Shown here one piece after another: positions 9,968 through 20,951 of a DNA stretch of 47,561 bases. How positions within the stretch are numbered: position 1 is the stretch's first letter; every line of letters begins with the position of its first letter. The notes beneath the pieces are model-generated. The model had not been told where the DNA came from. It saw nothing but the letters and a program-made list of their open reading frames with translations, and did not search any database. This DNA is from Calycina herbarum (taxonomy: Eukaryota; Ascomycota; Leotiomycetes; Helotiales; Pezizellaceae), in the NCBI GenBank assembly GCA_001414485.1, contig LLEY01000292.1:1-47561 (forward strand), written 5' to 3'. Made by a program: the position numbers and the translations under genes.

Positions 9968-10565
9968 CTAGATTGTGGAGACTGTGGAGTATTCCGAGCT
10001 TTTCGCGGGGAAAGTGAGGTCGACGACAAGGCTTTGGGCGGGGTCCTTGTGAAAATGCCATGTGGTCACATGAGCAGAGCCGCAATACTTCGTTTTACAG
10101 CCATCACAACACTTCGCCTCCTCAGATCAACCAGCCTGAGAGGTGCTCCAGAACCACCACTATGGCGCCCAATTCAGGCTGACAAGCCTGTCATCACATT
10201 CTCTTCTACCCTCCGCAAGGAGTTTGACGGGTTACTCACGATCATCCCAGCAGACGGCCAATATCGCCGTGTCTGGTTAGCCGAGATGCCCAGCATAAGA
10301 TATTCGGGGTCATTGCCGCTTTCCAAGAAAGATATCTTCCAGTCTATGCCTTCCTCTGTCAACTCGTCATCGCCGTCGTAACCTTCTACTGCGCGATTGT
10401 AATCTCACACTATGACCCCATCTCCGTGTTAATACTAAGAGCAGTTGCGGTACGAAGTTCGTTCAACGATGCGAATTCGATGACACCACATTGCAAGACT
10501 GGCGTTCGTGGATCCTTTAGAGGTCTTAATGCTTCCCTGATCGTAAGCTCTTTCCCTCATTTCTT
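9968..10565 (-). pseudogene. Decayed gene with a zinc-finger-like end
   Basis: The minus strand holds protein-like pieces in more than one frame. From the 5' side: ELTIREALRPLKDPRTPVLQ to SINTEMGS and a stop; then DGDDELTEEGIDWKISF to RRYWPSAGM; then PVKLLAEGRRECDDRLVSL through a TAG and a TGA to KCCDGCKTKYCGSAH and TWHFHKD, ending at a TAG (9970-9968). The last piece has closely spaced Cys and His residues recalling a MYND-type finger, but not all expected ligands are present. The stops are of the C-to-T type and at least one frame change is needed, so this is probably a pseudogene, though a multi-intron gene cannot be excluded. The plus-strand frame 10034-10381 is treated as a shadow. Confidence 0.4.
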
Positions 10566-10569
10566 CTCT

Positions 10570-11011
10570 GTTACCCTTATACTACACCATAGATCAGAAG
10601 AGCATACTAATAGTCGCAAATACAGGAAACCCCCTACAGCGTGCTCTGTCCTAGCACAGCCTTGTTCCTCCTCTCCTTCGTCTCCCTGGCTCGGCATATT
10701 CACGTTCAACTTCCTGGGCATACATGAGTAGCAAGCTGGCGAGGGAGTGTGAGTCGAGATGTCTTGGGAGATAACAGAAATGAGGGACCCTAAGCCTCTA
10801 AGACAAAAGAGTTACCCATTAACGGTTGGTACAAGTTGATTCATTATTACTTCTATTGCGCCATACATGCTAACTGTCTAACAATTTCATAGCGATCTAG
10901 CGCACACGCGATTCTGCTATGAGAAATCTAATTCGAAACGAACAATGAGCAATAACTGCCCACTCTTCTCGCAATAATATACAGAGTTATCCTCTACATA
11001 CAACCTGCACT
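10570..11011. other. Intergenic, nothing recognised
   Basis: Normal composition. The plus-strand frame at 10426-10731 overlaps the decayed minus gene and has no motif support. Confidence 0.35.
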
Positions 11012-11640
11012 TTAATACATCTGCGCAACTGGTACGCTCCATGCTACTGGGGGGATATCCCGAGTCAATTTTACTGGCTCTGCCTCTGGCGTTGGTTCTC
11101 GCAGATCTGCCTCTGCAATACTCGTGCGCTTCGGAGTACGTCTCCTGGTGCTCTTTCTGACCTTTTTCGCAGCACGCACCATTTCTGGCTCTGGCTGGCT
11201 CTGTTTCTAGTCCTGGTTCTTGCTCTAGCTCCAACTCTGGTTCTGGCTCAGGCTCTGGCTTACCTTGATCACTTTTACGCTTCCGGCCACGTTTTTCCTT
11301 GTCTTTGACGATATTCTTTGCAGCACGCGCTGCTCGTGCTACCTCGATATCCTCAAAGCTCATTACCTTCCCCTGGCCCTTCCCAAGTATATTTGACTGG
11401 GTCGATCTTCGAATTTTGGCTTCGCTGTTTATTTTCTTTAATAACTGCTTTTCATGTTCGAGGAGGGCACAGTAGGCAATAGCTTTCTGGCCGGCATTGG
11501 CAAGTTTCTGTACACGTCTCTGTACCCGAGTCATGCACATCTCATCAGAAGTGTCCTGTTAGATCATACTATGCAACGAGAGGGAATGTTAGACGGCATT
11601 AGACAGCAGAAGCCGAGTGATATAGCAAACGAAATAAATA
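11012..11640 (-). pseudogene. 3' remnant of a Fot1/pogo-type transposase gene
   Basis: The C-terminal tail of a DDE transposase of the Tc1/mariner-pogo group. It reads TSDEMCMTRVQRRVQKLANA, then LLEHEKQLLKK, then NILGKGQGKVMSFEDIEVAR and the basic KRGRKRKS, all typical of the region after the catalytic domain. A run of Glu-Pro repeats follows, and there the frame breaks: the original frame resumes as QPEPEMVRAAKK and ends WSVPVAQMY with a TAA at 11014-11012, the usual family ending. The uncorrected frame instead runs on to 10917. Upstream (11640-11545) it continues with two C-to-T-type TAA stops. The catalytic domain and helix-turn-helix are absent, so this is a dead 5'-truncated copy. Confidence 0.7.
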
Positions 11641-11825
11641 CTTGAATTGCTGCTAATACTTGGCATAAGTTTTGTTTGTATGCTAAGCCAGGACTAGGGG
11701 AAGAGAAAATCAAACAAAAATATAAGTCATTATTCTCTTGTGCGTGCAGCAGATTCCCTTCAACCCTGCTTCCCTCTGCTATACCTGCTCCCACGTTGTG
11801 ACGTGTCTACAGAAAAATGAGTGCC
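11641..11825. other. Spacer
   Basis: Between the transposase remnant and the chromodomain gene stop. The minus frame at 11564-11794 has no support. Confidence 0.3.
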
Positions 11826-13553
11826 TCACGTCTGCTTCCGAGGTCGGCCACGCCGCTTCTTTGGCTCTTCATCCCGAGCACCAACCAATCCAGTAGCCAG
11901 CCGACCCCGTTTCTGAGGTCGCTTCCTCCCAGCTCCCGTAATGAAGGTATCCAGCATTTCCTTGGCTGTAGCCAGTTCAGATTCAGGCATCCACGTCTTC
12001 TTCCATTCCACCTGAAAGTACCTTTCACGGCCAACCATTTTCTGGCCAGTGATTTCGCGGATTTCCCATTCATGATCGGGATCTATGACTGGAGCTGCTG
12101 GTTGAGGTTCTTCAAAGTCGGCGGGACATCCTTGAGAAAATGAAAGAGAGTGTCGGACGTCTTGGGGCGCGCTTTTCTGCGGCCTCGATGTGACTTGGTG
12201 CGTCTTGGAATGAGCGCTATCTGATAATCCGTTACCTAAGCTACTGCCCATCGCTCTGAAGGGGCCCGATATGTCAAGTTGCTCTGAGATGTTGACTAGA
12301 TCGAATTCAAGATTAAAAGCTGTGTGGCCTCCAATTCTGATGCGTTTGAGAGAGCCGTGGAGGGGCCACTCATGGTACTCTGCAGCTGTCTCTGACTTTG
12401 CTACAGCAGAGGGGCTCGGGTAAAGTGACGTAGAAAGTTGCTCATCAACCACATGCGTTGGTAAACACTGGTGTGTGGGCTTAGACTGCACATCGTCTGA
12501 GTCCTCGTCTTGCTGCTCCTCTCGTGGCATCTCCATCTCTTCTATCGCTCCCAAGACATCTTCCTCAACCTCGTACTGCTGCTCCTCCACTTCTCCCCCA
12601 GCTTCTGGTTGCCTTACCGAATCTTCCCTTTCGCCCTCTCTTGGAGGCTCGACCTGAGAGGCATCTCCTAGCCCTTCTGTTCTAGTTGAGTTAGATTCGG
12701 CCTGGAAACAACTATCGTTCTGGTTCTGTGATCGTTCAGGAGAGCGACGGCGAGGACCTGGTGGAGGCGACAATAACCTGTCTTTTTCTTCAAAAGTCTG
12801 TAGCACCTCAATTCCAAGGGCTGAGAGGTTGTCCATACTCCCTCCTATGCCACTACTGTCCAAAAGTGCTAGCTCATTTCTCCCGTCATCTGCGCCTACA
12901 CCCGTAGCCCGCAGGCAGGGCGTGGGATCCTGTGATCTGCCTTGCGAGTTGGGGTAGGATAGCCCAGCTGGGGAGAGAGAGTAAGGTCGAGGTCCTGTAA
13001 GAGCCAAGTCGTCCCGCTCTGGCTTGTTCAACTTGGGGACGGCATCCGCTCCAATTTCAAGCGAGGTAGAGCTAGAAATAGAGGCGGTATCTGGACTATG
13101 GTCGAGCTCGTCATTATCGTCTAGTGTGATCGGTTTGTCTGTATATCGTTAGGACTACTTACTACTACAATAAGGTCTTACTTACCTCGTGTGCCTTGAG
13201 TGTGTGTTATTGAAGTCTGTTGGCTAGAAGGTGGATATAAAATATCTTTGACAGATGGGAATTCATCATCTGAATCGCCTTCTGCCTCGCTCTCGGAGTT
13301 GGTACAGTCTTGAGTGTAGCCTACAATTTTATAACACATTAGTCAGGCTCTTTCTCAAGTTCTCAAAGTCTTTCTTACCTCGATTGCCAATCCCATCAAC
13401 TTTGGGCTGATAGCCTCGAGACGACTCTATGGGAGAGTTGGACTGGCTATAGCGATTCATTGTTGGGCGTGTGTAGTCTTTGGATTTGGTTGCGCGATTT
13501 GAGTTCAAAGGGGGCTGCCAAAACTGGACGTTGTCTAAATTAACAGTAGCCAT
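11826..13553 (-). CDS. Chromodomain and AT-hook protein
   Basis: Three exons: 13553-13379, 13320-13186 and 13138-11826, total 1623 nt (540 aa). Introns: 58 nt (GTAAGA..CTGACTAAT..TAG) and 47 nt (GTAAGT..CAG); both joins keep phase. The N-terminal 330 or so residues are low-complexity and acidic, with a Glu-rich coiled-coil-like stretch (GGEVEEQQYEVEEDVLGAIE). A chromodomain lies near residues 430-490 (HEWEIREITGQKMVG, RYFQVEWKKTWMPESEL, with the aromatic residues that normally cage methyl-lysine), followed by a basic tail and an AT-hook (RRGRPRK) just before the stop. This suggests a nuclear protein that reads histone methylation and binds AT-rich DNA. The start MATVNLDN has A at -3 and G at +4; a further in-frame ATG at 13616 is possible. 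It could derive from the integrase chromodomain of a Gypsy element, but the gene is spliced and stands alone. Confidence 0.8.
13139..13185 (-). other. Intron 2 of the chromodomain gene
   Basis: GTAAGTAAGA to ATATACAG, 47 nt, containing CCTAACG as branch site. Joins THTQGTR to DKPITLDDNDEL in phase. Confidence 0.75.
13321..13378 (-). other. Intron 1 of the chromodomain gene
   Basis: GTAAGAAAG to AATTGTAG, 58 nt, with GCCTGACTAATG as branch site. Joins VDGIGNR to GYTQDCTNSESE. Confidence 0.75.
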
Positions 13554-14095
13554 ACTAAAAGAATGATCAGTTGATGAAAGGAGAACGGTTGACGGATAGT
13601 AAAATACTGATTTCATGGGTTGGCTAGTCCTTAAATAAAGTACAGCAATTTATATAGCCTTCTCATGTCCTGCCCCGTGTGCCCATCTGCCGTTCACAAT
13701 TGCCATGTTTGCTGGGACCATGGGACAAGGTGAATCTGCACGCGCGTAAAATTGACCATTTTCCCGTTATTCTTCCCCACCCTGCCTTCCCCTCTCGTGT
13801 GCCAAGTTGTCAGCCTATCCACGAGGCAATTCTCATCGTTGTAGGAATTCAACCTTGCCCTCATCCACTCTCATGCACCATTGACCCTGGCCCAATCTTT
13901 CTTGTCCGGACAACGCCGTCTTGCTACTGCCAGTCCATACCGCACCATTCCCAAGGAACAGTAGCCTGTCGTGTAGATTCAATGCGTCTTAAACGTTGGT
14001 AGAGATTTTGCGTTCCGGGTCTGGCGGCATCCGAACTCTTGAAGAGTCTGTCTTTCATGCCCCGTAGCTGTGATCTGCGGATTCTGCTGCTCTAC
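13554..14095. other. Intergenic or unassigned
   Basis: Upstream of the chromodomain gene and downstream of the 158-aa gene. Both strands carry open stretches (plus 13679-14002; minus MKDRLFKSSDAARPGTQNLY near 14060), but none has a recognisable motif or a clear gene structure. It may include the promoter of the chromodomain gene. Confidence 0.35.
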
Positions 14096-14638
14096 CTAGC
14101 TCACTTCGTATACCAAATATGTCCCTTTATCTCCTTCGATCCCGTATTTTCGTGTCGAGACGAGACAACTCGTGACCAGTGCATGGATAGACGTAATCGT
14201 TCGACGGTTCTCAAAGAGCTGGATGTCGTATTCGGCCTGTAACTTGCTGGAACAGCTCCCACAATCCAGTCCGCTGCTGCCACGTACGTAAATGTCGGCC
14301 CTTTTGTCGTAAATTAGCCTAGATCCAAGACGTACACTGCCACGAATGTCTCGTGCTGGAACTCACCGCCAGTTTTCTCCTACAGCTGCTAGCATAGATC
14401 CTTTCCGTAACAAGGCAGGTCCCGGCCGCGACATTGCTGAGGCATTTTCTCCATTGGCCAGATCGTGGGTGTTACGTACTGCCAAAGCAAAGTCCCACCG
14501 CTTGCCGCTCAGCCATTGCTGTCCTGGGTGTAATCGTGCGACGACGAGGTTGAAGAGATACCTGATTTCAGCCCATATTGGCTCCTGTGCTCGTATCTCA
14601 GCCAGTAAAGTGTAGATCACTAAGAACAAGAGGGTCAC
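14096..14638 (-). CDS. Unrecognised 158-aa protein, two exons
   Basis: Exons 14638-14367 and 14300-14096 with a 66-nt intron (donor GTGAGT, branch GGCTAATTT, acceptor AAAAG) give 477 nt in phase, joining AAVGENWR to ADIYVRGSSG. The N-terminus (MTLLFLVIYTLLAEIRAQ) is hydrophobic and could be a signal peptide or anchor. The middle has QQWLSGKRWDFALAVRNTHD, and the second exon has a Cys pair (LDCGSCSSKLQAEYD) and ends TYLVYEVS. The composition is that of a normal gene, unlike the AT-rich block that begins 300 bases away. I do not recognise the family. An extra 5' exon is possible, because the minus strand reads PLTWPTLIPAVGLAAAEIW at about 14750-14680, and the last codons before TAG could instead be a donor site. 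Confidence 0.5.
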
Positions 14639-14841
14639 CGTCGCGATTCAGGAGTATCCAAGGCCGACGAAATTAACGGGTGTGCGGCCAGATTTCAGCT
14701 GCGGCGAGTCCGACGGCGGGGATGAGGGTGGGCCAGGTGAGAGGCGTGGATAGCGCATGATTAGAGGGGTCAAGCGGTCGAAAGGGGTGGTTGGAAGAAA
14801 AGTTGAAGAGGAAGATGGTCGAGGAGTGAGGAGCGGGGAGC

Positions 14842-14847
14842 TTTATA
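14842..14847 (-). promoter_or_regulatory. Possible TATA box for the 158-aa gene
   Basis: TATAAA on the minus strand within GAGGTATAAAGCTCC. It is followed downstream by a pyrimidine-rich leader (CTCCTCACTCCTCGACCATC and onward), the usual look of a fungal core promoter and transcription start. It lies about 200 bases upstream of the chosen ATG. Confidence 0.35.
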
Positions 14848-14970
14848 CCTCGCGAAAGCGGCGTCGGGCCCGTGCACGCGCCTTGCCCGATGCGGCGGCC
14901 GCTAAACCCGGGGGGGCAAACCGGAGGACTGAGATAATACTTTATAAAATACTTAATTATTAGTAACTCT

Positions 14971-15007
14971 AACGTCTGTCTCTACGTAGTAGAAAACCTC
15001 AGGTATT
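14971..15007 (+). repeat. Terminal-repeat copy of the 15.1-kb inverted-repeat element
   Basis: AACGTCTGTCTCTACGTAG then AGAAAACCTCAGGTATTA matches the terminus at 15100 in direct orientation. Its opposite end was not found, so it may be a fragment. Confidence 0.6.
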
Positions 15008-15099
15008 AGATAAATAAACTAATTTTATAATTTATAAGTCTCTGTTTATATAGATCTAGTATAATAACCTTGTTACTAACTTCAAATATAAAAACATCT

Positions 15100-15346
15100 A
15101 ACGTCCGTCTCTACGTAGCGAGAAACCCGGTATAGCGAGAAAGTAGACAAATTTCAAAATTCCTAAATAGCTATATTAATAGAAATAGTATAATAAGCCT
15201 GAAAATAAGTTTAAATATAATTTTTATTAACTTAAGTTAGTTATAGTTGATTTAAAGAAAACTTCTAAGAGAAAAACCCGCGATTCTTATATTCTTATTA
15301 GTCGTTCTTACTATACCGGGTTTCTCGCTACGTAGGGACAGACGTT
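15100..15346. mobile_element. 247-bp inverted-repeat element (MITE-like)
   Basis: The first 36 bases (AACGTCCGTCTCTACGTAGC and on) are repeated in inverse orientation at 15311-15346, with 34 of 36 positions matching; both mismatches are C/T. TA is present at each edge (CTAACG..CGTTAG), compatible with the TA target duplication of Tc1/mariner-type elements. The interior has no coding frame, so it is a non-autonomous element. More copies of the terminus lie at 14971 and 15378, suggesting repeated insertion at one spot. Confidence 0.7.
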
Positions 15347-15377
15347 AGTTGTAATTAGTTTAAATTAAATATTATAT

Positions 15378-15417
15378 AACGTCTATCTCTACGTGCCGAG
15401 ACGCTCTCTATAACGAG
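15378..15417 (+). repeat. Diverged terminal-repeat copy
   Basis: AACGTCTATCTCTACGTGCC then GAGACGCTCTCTATAACGAG resembles the 15100 terminus in direct orientation, starting 31 bases right of that element's end. Confidence 0.45.
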
Positions 15418-18400
15418 ACAAATCGTAGGTACTTCGAGTTTAAGCGATATAAAATCTATAAACGCTTTAAAATTTCTATCTATTTTTATTTTAGTTATAT
15501 TATATACCTCCCCCGAACCCTCCTAGCCTATTAATTCCGAAGATTATAATTACGTCGTCGCCGTACCTTGAATTTATAAAGAGCCTTCTTTTATACTATA
15601 ATAAGACTCTTTAATATATAATACTACTATTAAGTTTTTTTATCTTTTAAATATAGAAACTGATTAAATATAGATATCTAAGTTCTATTATAATACTAAA
15701 ATACTATTTCTACTCTTATAACGGCTAGGGCATAGTCTGTTATACGACGTCGTTATAAAGAATAATATCTTCTTTAATTAAGCGATCTATAATCTAGTTA
15801 GCGACGGTATAATTATAGTAATCTTAGTAAAATTATATAATAAAATCTATAGCTACGGCGCTTCTAGCTACGCGTACCTTACTAGGAAATTTCTATATAG
15901 TAATATCTAGAGTAAAAAGTAGCGGGTGTATAACTAATAAAATCAGCTGTCTTCTACTTACAGCTAAACTAGCTTCCTCTTCGCAGCGACACTTTAAAGT
16001 CGTAATCCTACTCTATAACAAGGCTTATAAACGCTACCTCTGCTATTACCTAAAAAAAAGTATTACTAAGTAATAAATAAGTAATTATATATTATACTAT
16101 AGTATTACTATTCTATAGCTAGGTAGTAGCTAGAAATTATTATCTATTAGATTAGAAGTATAGAGGTCTTAAAAATTATATATCTTTTACTATAATATTT
16201 TTTATAAGTAAGTAACTTATTAAAAGTAATAATATATAATTTAAACCTCTTAAACTCTAGCTCTAGTAAAATATATTTTTAAATAATATAGATATTAAAG
16301 TATTACTATATTAAGTAAACTTACTAAACTATTCTAACTCTAACTCTTTTATACTTGTTTTCTTCTCTCTTACTTTGTTTTATAAGTAAGATATAAAAAA
16401 TTTCGTCCTCTAACCTATCTTCGTTCCTAGCCTTATTACTCTTACTTATCTTTCTTATAATAATAACTTATTCTCTATAAAATTCCTTTCTATCTTCTAT
16501 ATTAAAGCTAAGCTATCTTATATTATACCTAAGTAAATCTAATATCTAGCGATATATTATCTTAAACTCTATCTATTCTACCTCTAAGTAGTAACCTTCT
16601 CTAAACTCCTATATATTAGTTATTAGAGCCTTTATAACTCTATTATAAAACTTAATATACTAGAAAATTTCTAAGTTTCTAAATAGATAACTAATAAATT
16701 TAATACCTCTTATATAAGCTATCTAAGACTATAATAGAACTAATAGTAGCCTAGAAGATTTATAATTAATCTGTTCTATATTACTAGTTTATTCTTATAA
16801 GAGAGTTCTATAAAGGTATAATCTAAAGATACTAAAGTGTTCTTAATAGAAGATAGCGTCTATAATATAAGAGGTTAACCTAGATAATACCTAAGCTCTA
16901 TTAGTATTCTTTAATAAGCTATGATTTAAATAGTCTACTAAGAAGGATATAAGAAATACTATAGTACTAGAATATCCTAAACTAAATAGTTATTTTAGAA
17001 ATTTTAAATCGAGTTTAAAGTGTTTCTTCTAATTAAGAGAACTATTAAGTAGAGTAGTAAAGTTAATATATATTAATTTAGAAGATATTATAATAAATCT
17101 TACCTTTTTAATTAGATTAGATTCTTATAATAAACACTCTTACTATACTTTTAGTATATTTAGTTAGTATTAAAATAAATAATTCTTTAAGATAAGAACT
17201 GTTCTTATATAACCTATACTTGTATATTTAGTTAAGCTTATTTAACCTCTTTATTAAAATCTAATAAATAAGTATAAGTATATACTATTTAATCTAAATC
17301 GTAGTCTTAAAAAATAGATATATTTAGTTATAATATTCCTTTTAAGAAATCTACTATTTAAATTAATAGCCGATGTTATAGTAAGTATAAAATAAGCCGA
17401 AGTATAGACTTTTTCTATATATATAGATTCGTACTTCTAATCTTTTTTCGCCTCTTCTTCTTCTTTTTATAAAATATAAAGCGAATTAATCTAAAGAAAG
17501 TAGACTTTAAGATATTAAGCTATATAGATAGTATCTTAAAAGGTTAATAGTAGTTTATTAAAAGTAAACCCTTTTAGACGATCGTTAATATTTACTATAG
17601 TTATATAGTATTATAAGACCTTCTTAAGCTAAAGTTTACTCTAATAATAGAACAAAGTAATATATTTTCCTACTACTATTTTCTTACTAAGAATAAGTTT
17701 TAAAAAGTCTAGAGTATAAGATAAACTATCTAGGTTACTTATATAAAGAAGTCTTATAGATAACTATTTACTTTCGTTAAAGTTATAGTCTATATATTAT
17801 TTATCGTACTATTAAAGCTATATACTATATATATAACCTTTTTTCGAGACTGAATTTTTTGTTCTAAATTACTCGTTCTTACTTACTTATACTAAACAAG
17901 CTGATTTCCTTCTATAGAAACCTCTCTAAGAAAGCCTCTAGCTCTTCCGCCGTCTCTAAAAAGAGGTCCGGGTAGAGAGAGAGTATGCCCGATTCCCTCT
18001 CTCCTGAACATATAGTAACACTTCGTCTTAGTAACTACTAAAGCCCTAGAACGTAGTTCTATAAGCTAAACCTTCTTTAGAGGAACTATAGAAGCTATAG
18101 ATTACTATCTAAGTACTATACTCGACAAAGCTTCCTCTAACCTCCTGCTCTATCTCCGAGTCTTTTATACTTAAGTAGCTAATATTAGCCTCTTATTCTA
18201 CTAAGTATATATCTTAGAGATACCTCTTCTACTACCTTCGACCTTAGAAACCCTCTCTATTATACATAGAGGCGGCTCTACGCCCTCCCTGACTCCCTCC
18301 TCCTCTCTAGCTCTAAGAGAAAAATTCTCGTATATATAGACTATAAAGAATACCTTAGCGCCTGAAAACACAACCTCGGCATTAACAACAATTCCACCTC

Positions 18401-18990
18401 TCTCTCTCTCTTCCTTAATAATATAGAAGAAGAAGAATAAGAACTCGCTAGCTAAACCAGACCTTAGAGTCTTTATCCGACTTCCTCTTAATTCCTCTAA
18501 AAGAGAGTACTCTGCTCTTACTATCTTCCTTATACTTTATAACCTAAAAATAGGTTATAAAGAGCTTATATAAGAGGTTCTCTCAGTTAACTCTAGATTC
18601 GCTATTATACCTAAAAACAAGGAAGCTCTAGAGGCTCTTCTAATAACAAAGAAAGTATTTATATAGACTCTATTCTTAGTAGCCAGGATCGAGACCTTAT
18701 AAAACTAGGTAGTATATCGCCTATCTAGGATATCTTAGAATACTAAAGCTATTAAAATTAATAATAAAGGAGTAATCACCTTAACTCTTGCCTCTACTAC
18801 TGCCGAAGTAGTAGCTATAGTAATAAAGGAACGAATCGGAGTAGCTTCTACAAAAGTCGATATATCAAGTAAATCACTCTCTAGCAAGGTATTCTTTACC
18901 TCTTAGACTATCTTCTTTAAAGAAGAAGAGGCTTAGAATCACGCTATCCTAGATATAACATCTCTCTTTAGAAGAAGAGTCTTCTTCAAG
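15418..18990. other. RIP-mutated DNA, unassigned
   Basis: No gene. From about 17.9 kb the sequence becomes less AT-rich and reads as a Ser/Leu-rich plus-strand frame with stops, possibly the gag-like ORF1 of the LINE relic that follows; this is not certain. Confidence 0.4.
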
Positions 18991-19500
18991 TCTCTCTCTA
19001 AGGTCTCTTCAGTTGTTTAGTACTCTAAGTACTAGAGGTAGTATAATTAAAGGATTTGTAAAAAGAACTAAAGATGTCGTCTTTGCGGTACTACTTAGTA
19101 TACCGAAGACTTGTACCTACAGTGTCTAAACTATATATAATATAAGCTAAAGTACTTATACTATAGTAGCCTATACCTCTTAGACGACCCTAGATATCTA
19201 CTTAGACTAGGAATCTTAGAAACACGCTCTATAGCTGAGAACAGAAGGAATATATACTAAGTATATAACGAACTACGGATTAGAAGCGAGCTCGACTCTC
19301 TCTATAGTAGCCTAGAACAGGTTATTCTAGCTACCTTATAAGCGAGAGTAGTTGATTCCTCTTCTCTCTCCCTCTTCCCTCGATACCTTCTTTACCTCAA
19401 AGAGAAGAACTCTCTAAAGACACTTCTATAGAAGAAACAGCATACGCCTCCCCTGTACGAAGAACTCGGAACTCTACTATTATAGTCTCTTTATAAGTAG
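18990..19500 (+). pseudogene. Probable LINE ORF1 end with decayed zinc knuckle
   Basis: Around 19070-19135 the plus strand reads CRLCGTT, a stop (Gln codon type), YTEDLYLQC, i.e. a CX2C followed by a position where His is expected but Tyr is found (CAT/CAC to TAT/TAC). This fits the CCHC knuckles at the end of Tad-type ORF1, directly upstream of the endonuclease frame. Heavily RIP-mutated. Confidence 0.4.
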
Positions 19501-19537
19501 ACAAGGACACGCGAAGAACCACTGTCTTTAAGTACTA

Positions 19538-19967
19538 CAAATCAACGTATATAAGTCTAGCGGATACTAGGAGCTTGTACTACAGCTAGTATACGCTAGG
19601 CGAGTCGACGTAGTACTTATTTAAGAACTGTATATCTACTTAAGAGAGATTAGCCGCTAGATTATAAGACGCTACCTAAACTACGACTGCTTTACACCTA
19701 TATATAACTAGAACGCTAGACCTCCTAGAGTACTCTCCTTTATATATAAAGAGGCTAGGATTCTTATAAGTTAGTAGACCTCTATTACTCCCTCGCTTCA
19801 ATGTCGAGACCTTGTTTATACCTCGATTACTCTTTTATAAGGCCCTCCGCTATATATACTTAACGTATATAACACTTCTCTCGGTACTAGAGAAGCCGGG
19901 GAGGCTGTTAGCCTTATTCTAGCTTCTTAACACATTTCTATAACAAATATCTTTATAGCCGTGTAAG
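19538..19967 (+). pseudogene. Tad-type LINE endonuclease domain, RIP-mutated
   Basis: One plus-strand frame runs about 143 codons with only C-to-T or G-to-A-type stops. It starts QINVYKSSGY, then ELVLQLVYARRVDVVLI, a stop where family members have the Gln of QEP, then ELYIY. Later it reads NYDCFTPIYN and ILNVYNTSLGTREAGEAV. This is the layout of the AP-like endonuclease at the N-terminus of fungal LINE ORF2 (N of the first motif, E of QEP, NVY near the end). I could not follow a reverse transcriptase after it; the relic fades by about 20.9 kb. Inactive. Confidence 0.7.
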
Positions 19968-20946
19968 TAGGAAGAATATTAACCTACTTAAATACTAGAT
20001 AGGAATTCTATTAGCCTAAGGAATATTTTAAATCAGAGAATAATATAAGTTATCTACTTATAAGAAAGAAGTCTTTTTATAGGAAATAATCGGATACTAG
20101 CTCTACTATACCTAGCTCTTCTACCTCTAGCGATCAAAAGCTAAGGGAAGCTAAAAGTTCCTCTTATACACGTCTAAGCTAAGAGACTATCCTTCTAACA
20201 ACGGGTAGCTTTATAAGTAAGTTCGAATTAGATATTATAAATAAAAGTAAAATACTCTATTAAACTTTACTTAAGACTAAATAATCAGTCTCTTAAAGAA
20301 ACCCTATTTCGTAATAATCTATTTAAGGAAACTTATAAGAGTATATAAGTAAGAAACAAAGCTATAGTTATTCGAGACATTTCTATATTAATATATCCGT
20401 TAGTCTAAGTCTTAAGAATATATAGTACTAAACATCTTAATCCTTTAAATAAAAGTGTTAATAAAAAGTAGAATAGTACTATATCTTATCATAGTCCTCG
20501 TCTATAGTCTAATTATTCTATAGAGTTTAGATAATCTATATTTATAAACGATTAACTTGAAAAGCTTATACCTTTTATTAGTAAGGTTATAGATACTTTT
20601 ATATTCTATTTTATAGCTACCTAGTAGATGTATCTCCCGTTTCTAACGTACGAAGTAAAGTATAACAGCGTAGCTTAATATCGCCGATTAATAAGATACT
20701 GATAGTATAACACATGTAGTAAGAGGTATAGTCGAACTCTTTAGACTTATAAAACGCGAAAAGAGGCTTTACTAGGAGATACTCGCCTTCTTAATTTCCT
20801 ATAATCAGGAGACAGACTATTATTCTATAATTAATAGAGACAAGACTAACTTCTACCGCCTTCTACTACTACTCTATTAAGAAGTTTGATTTTATAAATA
20901 AAGAAGGTAAAGATAAGTAGACCTTATATAAATTCACTAAAACGTC
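19968..20946. other. RIP-mutated DNA, probably LINE-derived
   Basis: Protein-like scraps on plus (for example VRGIVELFRLIKREKRLY near 20730), but no motif I can name. No intact gene. Confidence 0.35.
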
Positions 20947-20951
20947 TATAA

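Noticed and set aside
10034..10381. 115-codon plus-strand frame
   Set aside because: The minus strand reads better (Cys/His cluster, WKISF..YWPSAG), and the plus frame has no recognisable motif.
13679..14242. Plus-strand frames 13679-14002 and 14039-14242
   Set aside because: No motif. The second is opposite the second exon of the 158-aa gene, whose splice sites support the minus strand.
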